Position numbers and translations under genes: made by a program. Shown one piece after another: positions 14,702-18,920 of a stretch of 18,920 bases of DNA. Below the pieces are notes generated by a model, which was not told where the DNA came from, did not search any database, and saw only the letters and a list, made by a program, of their open reading frames with translations. Source of the DNA: an uncultured Collinsella sp. (lineage in GTDB: Bacteria > Actinomycetota > Coriobacteriia > Coriobacteriales > Coriobacteriaceae); assembly GCA_900550965.1 (NCBI GenBank), contig URUC01000035.1:1-18920 (forward strand). Reading direction: 5' to 3'. Within the stretch, counting starts at the first letter, position 1, and each line of letters begins with the position of its first letter.

Positions 14702-14890
14702 ATGTCCAAAGTTTGCGAAGTTTGCGGTAAGCACCCCGTTGCCGGTCGCTCCATCAGCCACTCTCACCGCGTCACCAACCGTAAGTTCCGCCCCAACATC
14801 CAGCGCGTCTACGTCGTCGTCGATGGCCACCGTCGCAAGATGAACGTTTGCTCCACCTGCCTCAAGTCCGGCAAGGTTGCGCGCTCCTAA
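14702..14890 (+). CDS. rpmB: 50S ribosomal protein L28, zinc-binding form
   Basis: Small protein of the large ribosomal subunit. The product is 62 residues and starts MSKVCEVCGKHPVAGRSISH, then has SHRVTNRKFRPNIQRVYVVV. Two CxxC pairs (Cys5/Cys8 and Cys50/Cys53) form a zinc ribbon, so this is the C+ paralogue; many genomes also carry a cysteine-free copy. The ATG at 14702 has AAGGAGG 8 bases upstream. An upstream in-frame ATG at 14654 lies ahead of this site and would add 16 unlikely residues. It is a single-gene unit, divergent from the pyr operon, with its own promoters and terminator. Confidence 0.97.
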   Translation: MSKVCEVCGKHPVAGRSISHSHRVTNRKFRPNIQRVYVVVDGHRRKMNVCSTCLKSGKVARS

Positions 14891-14958
14891 ATAAGGTCTT
14901 ACCAACAAGTACCTCGGACTCTCCGGGTCAAAGACCTCGCGTTCACATAGAACTTACC

Positions 14959-14994
14959 AAAGGCGTCCCCCCCCCCACGGAGGGCGCCTTTTTT
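14959..14994 (+). terminator. Intrinsic terminator of rpmB
   Basis: AAGGCG (14960-14965) pairs with CGCCTT (14985-14990), extended by CCC/GGG past a bulged T, and is followed by a T run to 14994. The loop side contains a run of ten C (14967-14976), an unusual homopolymer. It lies 68 bases past the rpmB stop. Confidence 0.8.
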
Positions 14995-15008
14995 GCACTC
15001 ATTGGGCA

Positions 15009-15074
15009 CTCATTGGGGACAGACTTACATGAGTGCTTTCACGCATTGGGGACAGACTTAGATGAGTGCTTTCC
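15009..15074 (+). repeat. Left repeat: two tandem copies of a 33-base unit
   Basis: CATTGGGGACAGACTTA begins at 15011 and again at 15044 (period 33). The first 30 bases of the two copies differ at one position (C/G). The first copy plus the start of the second form the left arm of the long inverted repeat. Just before it, the 11 bases CACTCATTGGG (14996-15006) are repeated directly. Confidence 0.85.
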
Positions 15075-15111
15075 TAAGCTAACAGTGCATCGAACGGTCC
15101 CAATCCATACC

Positions 15112-15888
15112 TCAGGCAGCCTCGTTCCAGCCAGTGGTGGCCTTGGTCACGCTTGTAGCGCCGATACCGGTGATGCGGGCAATTTGCTTGACCGTGAGAT
15201 GCGCCCGCCTGAGCCTCAGCAGACAGGCATCGCGTTCGGGGCGTGGCAGGGCCTTGAGCAGCGCAGGATCTATGCTCGGCAGGACTTCGCGCGCAACGGA
15301 AAGGGCCTCCTCATCGGGGATCCGCCGGCGTGGAAGAACCTCCACTGACCAGATCCGCCCGGCAACTTCCTTAAGATGCTCGCAATAGCGACGGGAACCC
15401 CCGACAATATCGAGCATGGGGGCCGCATCACAGATGTCAAAGGGATCGTAGCCCAGCTGGTATGCCCTGAAGCTTGACCAGCGGTAGGCATCGAGCGAGT
15501 CGAGCGCGCCTTTTACGGGATTGAGATGGATATAATCGAGCAGCTGCACTGCCTGCGTGTCTGACTCAACCGCAACCCGCGAATAGCGATTGTCAAACAG
15601 ATGACCCGTTCTCCCCGTTTTCCCATTGAAATACTTAGCATATGCCGTCAGTGCGCACTGCATTGCCTTTGAAAGGTTGTCATACGGGTCATCAACCATC
15701 AAATGGAAGTGGTTGTCCATAAGGCACCAGGCCAAAACCGCCACGTCATGGCAGGCAAACCTGTCCGAGATGTCCGATAGAAAACGATAACGGTCGGAAT
15801 CATCTTCAAAAATGATCTGTTTGGAGTTGCCGCGGTCAAAGACGTGATAATAGCCGGTGAGCGAAATTTCGCGGGCGCATCGGGGCAT
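15112..15888 (-). CDS. Y1/HUH transposase, REP-associated (RAYT) type
   Basis: Single-strand DNA endonuclease-transposase of the IS200-like Y1 superfamily. The product is 258 residues. It starts MPRCAREISLTGYYHVFDRG, has the HUH metal motif as NHFHLMV (His60 and His62), and the segment YFNGKTGRTGHLFDNRYSRV (86-105), which is typical of REP-associated transposases. A candidate catalytic tyrosine is Tyr86 or Tyr83. QLLDYIHLNPVKGAL follows. The C-terminus (about 231-251, LTVKQIARITGIGATSVTKA) looks like a helix-turn-helix. The ATG at 15888 has AAAGGAGAG just upstream, and that site lies inside a strong hairpin. No frameshift or stop interrupts it, so it may be active. Confidence 0.9.
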   Translation of the reverse strand: MPRCAREISLTGYYHVFDRGNSKQIIFEDDSDRYRFLSDISDRFACHDVAVLAWCLMDNHFHLMVDDPYDNLSKAMQCALTAYAKYFNGKTGRTGHLFDNRYSRVAVESDTQAVQLLDYIHLNPVKGALDSLDAYRWSSFRAYQLGYDPFDICDAAPMLDIVGGSRRYCEHLKEVAGRIWSVEVLPRRRIPDEEALSVAREVLPSIDPALLKALPRPERDACLLRLRRAHLTVKQIARITGIGATSVTKATTGWNEAA

Positions 15889-15890
15889 AA

Positions 15891-15933
15891 TCTCTCCTTT
15901 CAAAACTGAACAGGCAACACCTAAAAGGAGAGA
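15891..15933 (-). promoter_or_regulatory. Hairpin hiding the transposase ribosome binding site
   Basis: On the complement, TCTCTCCTTT (15924-15933) and AAAGGAGAGA (15891-15900) form a perfect 10-bp stem with a 23-base loop. The 3' arm is the Shine-Dalgarno sequence of the transposase, two bases before its ATG. In the mRNA this should keep translation very low, as known for IS200. Confidence 0.75.
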
Positions 15934-15964
15934 AGCAACGCAAAATGCTGAGCCTGTGACCTAT

Positions 15965-16006
15965 TTATATACAATGAACGACAAAAACATGCCCAAAACG
16001 ACAAAA
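15965..16006 (-). promoter_or_regulatory. AT-rich promoter region of the transposase with a direct repeat
   Basis: The complement contains TATATAAA near 15965-15972, a likely -10 region. Two copies of AACGACAAAA (15977-15986 and 15997-16006) lie exactly 20 bases apart upstream of it. No clear -35 hexamer was settled on. Confidence 0.35.
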
Positions 16007-16018
16007 TGACAAATCGAT

Positions 16019-16067
16019 GTCTGTCCCAAATGCGTGAAAGCACTCATGTAAGTCTGTCCCCAATGAG
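16019..16067 (-). repeat. Right arm of the 49-bp inverted repeat
   Basis: The complement matches 15009-15057 at 48 of 49 bases; the single difference is at 16028 (pairs with 15048). It contains one full repeat unit and the start of a second, diverged one. Confidence 0.88.
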
Positions 16068-16096
16068 CGGGGCGATGCACTGGCAGATAGTTTTAG

Positions 16097-16128
16097 TTAA
16101 AACGCTTCAGTTTATTGAAGCGTTTTAG
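16097..16128. terminator. Strong hairpin between the mobile element and adhE
   Basis: AAAACGCTTCA (16099-16109) and TGAAGCGTTTT (16116-16126) form a perfect 11-bp stem, extendable at both ends, around a 6-base loop. T-rich flanks on both strands suggest a bidirectional terminator. Read on plus, it shields adhE from upstream transcription. Confidence 0.6.
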
Positions 16129-16170
16129 TGTGCCTTTTACGGGAATCTGACCGTTCGCCGAATAATTTCT

Positions 16171-16179
16171 TGCTATCAT
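16171..16179 (+). promoter_or_regulatory. Extended -10 promoter of adhE
   Basis: TGC-TATCAT lies about 40 bases before the adhE ATG, giving a short leader with AAGGAG 7 bases before the start. No good -35 box is seen. No Rex-type operator was found in the 150 bases upstream. Confidence 0.55.
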
Positions 16180-16219
16180 GCAAGGCGTAGGGTAAATCTC
16201 CGATCGCAAGGAGACACAA

Positions 16220-18868
16220 ATGGTGAAAAAGTCACCGGAAAACACTACTCCCGCAATTGTGGACAACGTAGAGGCGCTTGAGGCTAAGCTCGCTCAGATG
16301 CGAGAGGCCCAGGCGCTTTTTGCTACGTACACGCAGGAGCAGGTCGACAAGATCTTCTATGAGGCCGCCATGGCCGCCAACAAGGCTCGTATCCCGTTGG
16401 CGAAGATGGCCATCGAGGAGACCGGCCGCGGCGTTCTTGAGGACAAGGTCATCAAGAACCACTACGCCGCAGAGTACATCTACAACGCTTACAAGAACAC
16501 CAAGACCTGTGGCGTTCTGGAGCGCGACGAGGCTTACGGCATCACCAAGATCGCCGAGCCCATCGGCATCGTGGGCGCCGTCATCCCGACGACCAACCCC
16601 ACCTCCACTGCGATCTTCAAGACGCTGATCAGCCTGAAGACCCGCAACGCCATCATCATCTCCCCGCACCCGGCTGCCGCCAAGTGCACCATCGCCGCCG
16701 CCAAGCTCGTGCTTGACGCCGCCGTCAAGGCCGGCGCCCCCGAGGGCATCATCGGCTGGGTCGATGTCCCCTCCATTGAGCTGACCAACATGGTCATGCG
16801 CGACGTCGACATCATCCTCGCCACCGGTGGCCCGGGCATGGTCAAGGCCGCCTACTCCTCGGGCAAGCCCGCCCTGGGCGTTGGCGCCGGTAACACCCCG
16901 GTCGTCATCGACGACACCGCCGACGTGCTGCTCGCCGTCAACTCCATCATCCACTCCAAGACCTTCGATAACGGCATGATCTGCGCTTCCGAGCAGTCCG
17001 TGACCGTCATCGACACCATCTATGACCAGGTTAAGGCCGAGTTCCAGAAGCGCGGCTGCTACTTCGTCAAGCAGGGTGCCGAGATGGAGGCCCTGCGTGC
17101 CGCCATGTTCAAGAACGGCGCCCTCGATCACCGCATCCCCGGCATGGCTGCCGCCAAGATCGCCGAGCTCGCCGGCATCGAGGTTCCCGCCAAGACCAAG
17201 ATCCTGATCGCCGAGGTCACCTCCACCGACCCCGCCAAGGAAGAGTTCTCCCACGAGAAGCTCTCCCCGGTCCTGGCCATGTACCACGCCAAGGACTTCC
17301 AGGAGGCCGTCGACAAGGCCGAGCACCTGGTGCTCGCCGGTGGCCCGGGCCACACCGCCTCTCTGTACGTGCACCCCGCCCAGGCCGAGAAGATCAGCCT
17401 GTTCGAGCACGTCATGAAGGCCTGCCGTATCGTCATCAACACCCCGTCCTCGCACGGCGGCATCGGTGACCTGTACAACTTTGGCATGAAGCCGTCTCTG
17501 ACCCTGGGCTGCGGCTCCTGGGGCGGCAACTCCGTCTCCGAGAACGTTGGGGTGAAGCACTTGATCAACGTTAAGACTGTGGCCGAGCGCCGTGAGAACA
17601 TGCTGTGGTTCCGCGCTCCCGAGAAGGTCTACTTCAAGAAGGGTTCCACGCCCGTCGCCCTCGACGAGCTCGGTACCGTCATGGGCAAGAAGCGCGCCTT
17701 CATCGTCACCGACCAGTTCCTCTTCAAGAATGGCAACACCCGCGCCATCGAGGCCAAGCTCGACGAGATGGGCATCGCCCACGACTGCTTCTACGACGTC
17801 GAGCCCGATCCGTCGCTGCAGTGCGCACGTCGCGGCGCCAAGCAGATGGCTCTCTTTGAGCCGGACGTCATCATCGCCGTCGGCGGTGGCTCCGCTATGG
17901 ACGCCGGCAAGATCATGTGGATGATGTACGAGCACCCCGAGTGCAAGTTTGAGGACATGGCCATGGACTTCATGGACATCCGCAAGCGTATCTTCACCTT
18001 CCCCGAGATGGGCAAGAAGGCCTACTTCGTCGCCGTCCCGACCTCTTCGGGTACCGGCTCCGAGTGCACGCCGTTCGCCATCATCACCGACAAGGAGACC
18101 GGCATCAAGTGGCCGCTCGCCGACTACGCGCTGCTCCCCAACATGGCTATCGTCGACGCCGACAACTGCATGACCGCCCCGCGCGGCCTGACCGCTGCCT
18201 CCGGCATCGACGTCATGACCCACGCCATCGAGTCCTACGTCTCCATCATGGCTTCCGACTACACCAAGGGCCTCTCCGAGCGCGCTGCCAAGCTCGTCTT
18301 TGAGAACCTGCCCTCCAGCTTCACGAACGGCGCCAAGGACCCGCATGCCCGCGAGGAGATGCACAACGCCTCCTGCATGGCCGGTATGGCCTTCGCCAAC
18401 GCCTTCCTGGGCCTCAACCACTCCATGGCCCACAAGCTCGGCGCTTTCCATCACCTGCCCCACGGCCTCGCAAACGCCGTCATCCTGACCCGCGTTATGC
18501 GCTATAACGCCGCCGAGGCTCCCGTCAAGATGGGTACCTTCTCCCAGTATCCTTACCCCAACGCGCTGCACAACTACGCCGAGATGGCCAAGTACTGCGG
18601 CATCGAGGGCAAGGACGACAAGGAGGTCTTCGAGAACTTCATCACGAAGCTCGAGGAGCTCAAGGACTTCATCGGCGTCAAGAAGACCATCGCCGACTAC
18701 GGTGTTGACGAGCAGTACTTCCTCGACACCCTCGACGAGATGACCGAGCAGGCATTCAACGACCAGTGCACCGGCGCCAACCCGCGCTACCCGCTCATGA
18801 GCGAGATCAAGGAGCTCTACCTGGACGCCTACTACGGCCGCGAGCCTCAGGACTACGCCGTCTGCTAG
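16220..18868 (+). CDS. adhE: Bifunctional acetaldehyde/alcohol dehydrogenase AdhE
   Basis: Converts acetyl-CoA to acetaldehyde and then ethanol, using NADH at both steps, which regenerates NAD+ in fermentation. The product is 882 residues, the full two-domain length. The N-terminal aldehyde dehydrogenase domain (about 15-450) has IGIVGAVIPTTNPTSTAIFK, ILATGGPGMVKAAYSSGKPA and the catalytic Cys255 in NGMICASEQS. After a linker, the iron-type alcohol dehydrogenase domain (about 465-870) has GGGSAMDAGK (555-564) and TSSGTGSECTPF. The iron ligands Asp664 and His668 (DVMTH), His735 and His749 (HSMAHKLG and LPHGLANA) are all present. Codons end overwhelmingly in C or G, more so than in the neighbours, which suggests high expression. 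It stands alone with its own promoter; AdhE of this type assembles into spirosome filaments. Confidence 0.97.
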   Translation: MVKKSPENTTPAIVDNVEALEAKLAQMREAQALFATYTQEQVDKIFYEAAMAANKARIPLAKMAIEETGRGVLEDKVIKNHYAAEYIYNAYKNTKTCGVLERDEAYGITKIAEPIGIVGAVIPTTNPTSTAIFKTLISLKTRNAIIISPHPAAAKCTIAAAKLVLDAAVKAGAPEGIIGWVDVPSIELTNMVMRDVDIILATGGPGMVKAAYSSGKPALGVGAGNTPVVIDDTADVLLAVNSIIHSKTFDNGMICASEQSVTVIDTIYDQVKAEFQKRGCYFVKQGAEMEALRAAMFKNGALDHRIPGMAAAKIAELAGIEVPAKTKILIAEVTSTDPAKEEFSHEKLSPVLAMYHAKDFQEAVDKAEHLVLAGGPGHTASLYVHPAQAEKISLFEHVMKACRIVINTPSSHGGIGDLYNFGMKPSLTLGCGSWGGNSVSENVGVKHLINVKTVAERRENMLWFRAPEKVYFKKGSTPVALDELGTVMGKKRAFIVTDQFLFKNGNTRAIEAKLDEMGIAHDCFYDVEPDPSLQCARRGAKQMALFEPDVIIAVGGGSAMDAGKIMWMMYEHPECKFEDMAMDFMDIRKRIFTFPEMGKKAYFVAVPTSSGTGSECTPFAIITDKETGIKWPLADYALLPNMAIVDADNCMTAPRGLTAASGIDVMTHAIESYVSIMASDYTKGLSERAAKLVFENLPSSFTNGAKDPHAREEMHNASCMAGMAFANAFLGLNHSMAHKLGAFHHLPHGLANAVILTRVMRYNAAEAPVKMGTFSQYPYPNALHNYAEMAKYCGIEGKDDKEVFENFITKLEELKDFIGVKKTIADYGVDEQYFLDTLDEMTEQAFNDQCTGANPRYPLMSEIKELYLDAYYGREPQDYAVC

Positions 18869-18889
18869 TTTTAGCACGGTTTTTAACGG

Positions 18890-18920
18890 CGGGGGTGCAC
18901 GGGTGTTTCACACACCCCCG
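18890..18920 (+). terminator. Likely adhE terminator, cut by window edge
   Basis: CGGGGGTG (18890-18897) pairs with CACCCCCG (18913-18920), with an inner GGGTG/CACCC possibility. It starts 21 bases past the adhE stop. The expected T run would lie beyond the window. Confidence 0.6.

Larger units (their letters stand above)
15009..16067. mobile_element. REP-associated (Y1/HUH) transposase element
   Basis: A 1,059-base unit contains one transposase gene on the minus strand. It is bounded by a 49-bp inverted repeat (15009-15057 and 16019-16067) that matches at 48 of 49 positions. The repeat unit is also found in tandem at the left end. No flanking target duplication was found; IS200/IS605-like and REP transposases usually make none. 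It lies between the terminator of rpmB and the promoter of adhE, so it disrupts no gene visible here. Confidence 0.78.

Noticed and set aside
14996..15017. Direct 11-base repeat CACTCATTGGG as a target-site duplication
   Set aside because: Both copies lie on the same side of the element and the second runs into its left repeat; nothing matching is seen after 16067.
16068..16219. Search for a Rex (NADH-sensing) operator upstream of adhE
   Set aside because: No TTGTnnnnnnnnnnACAA-like palindrome was found. The only strong symmetry is the AAAACGCTTCA hairpin, which fits a terminator better.
16232..18877. Open frame of about 880 codons on the minus strand across adhE
   Set aside because: It mirrors adhE. 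With codons ending almost always in C or G, the opposite strand rarely meets stops. The translation is low-complexity (Val, Gly, Leu, Asp, His rich) with no family resemblance.

Overview
The window looks like a chromosomal segment of a GC-rich actinobacterium of the class Coriobacteriia, most likely Collinsella or a close relative. This is inferred from gene content and codon use, not from a search. Supporting signs are an actinobacterial-type integration host factor (mIHF) followed by gmk and rpoZ, the pyrR-pyrB-pyrC start of the pyrimidine operon leading through pyrF towards mihF, a long AdhE with strongly C/G-ending codons, and anaerobe-type pyrimidine genes (PyrK with class 1B PyrD). No tRNA, rRNA, CRISPR array or prophage was recognised.

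Layout. 1-6086, all on the minus strand: lepA (cut by the left edge), rpsT with its own promoter and terminator, holA, and the DNA-uptake pair comEA-comEC, coupled by an ATGA overlap. 6296-8706, minus: a tight operon mihF-gmk-rpoZ-thiI with almost no spacing. 8945-14250, minus: the pyrimidine operon pyrR-pyrB-pyrC-pyrK-pyrD-pyrF. It is preceded by a structured leader with an intrinsic terminator just before pyrR, a classic attenuator layout. 14411-14890, plus: a divergent region with two candidate promoters and rpmB (ribosomal protein L28). 15009-16067: a small mobile element made of a Y1/HUH (REP-associated) transposase gene bounded by a 49-bp inverted repeat. 16220-18868, plus: adhE, with its own extended -10 promoter and the start of a terminator at the right edge.

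How the genes work together. PyrB, PyrC, PyrD/PyrK and PyrF cover UMP synthesis except carbamoyl-phosphate synthase (carAB) and PyrE, which must lie elsewhere. PyrR is the expected UMP/PRPP-responsive regulator of the leader. ComEA binds double-stranded DNA and hands it to the ComEC channel. HolA, LepA, S20, L28, omega, Gmk and ThiI are housekeeping functions in replication, translation, transcription and nucleotide/tRNA metabolism. AdhE re-oxidises NADH during fermentation.

The least ordinary parts are four non-coding structures. They are the pyr leader, with mutually exclusive hairpins; the transposase mRNA, whose ribosome binding site lies in a perfect 10-bp hairpin; a long stem-loop of unclear orientation between pyrF and mihF; and a near-palindrome lying over the mihF -10 box. 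An identical 10-base extended -10 sequence is shared by rpsT and rpmB, and related forms occur at mihF and adhE.
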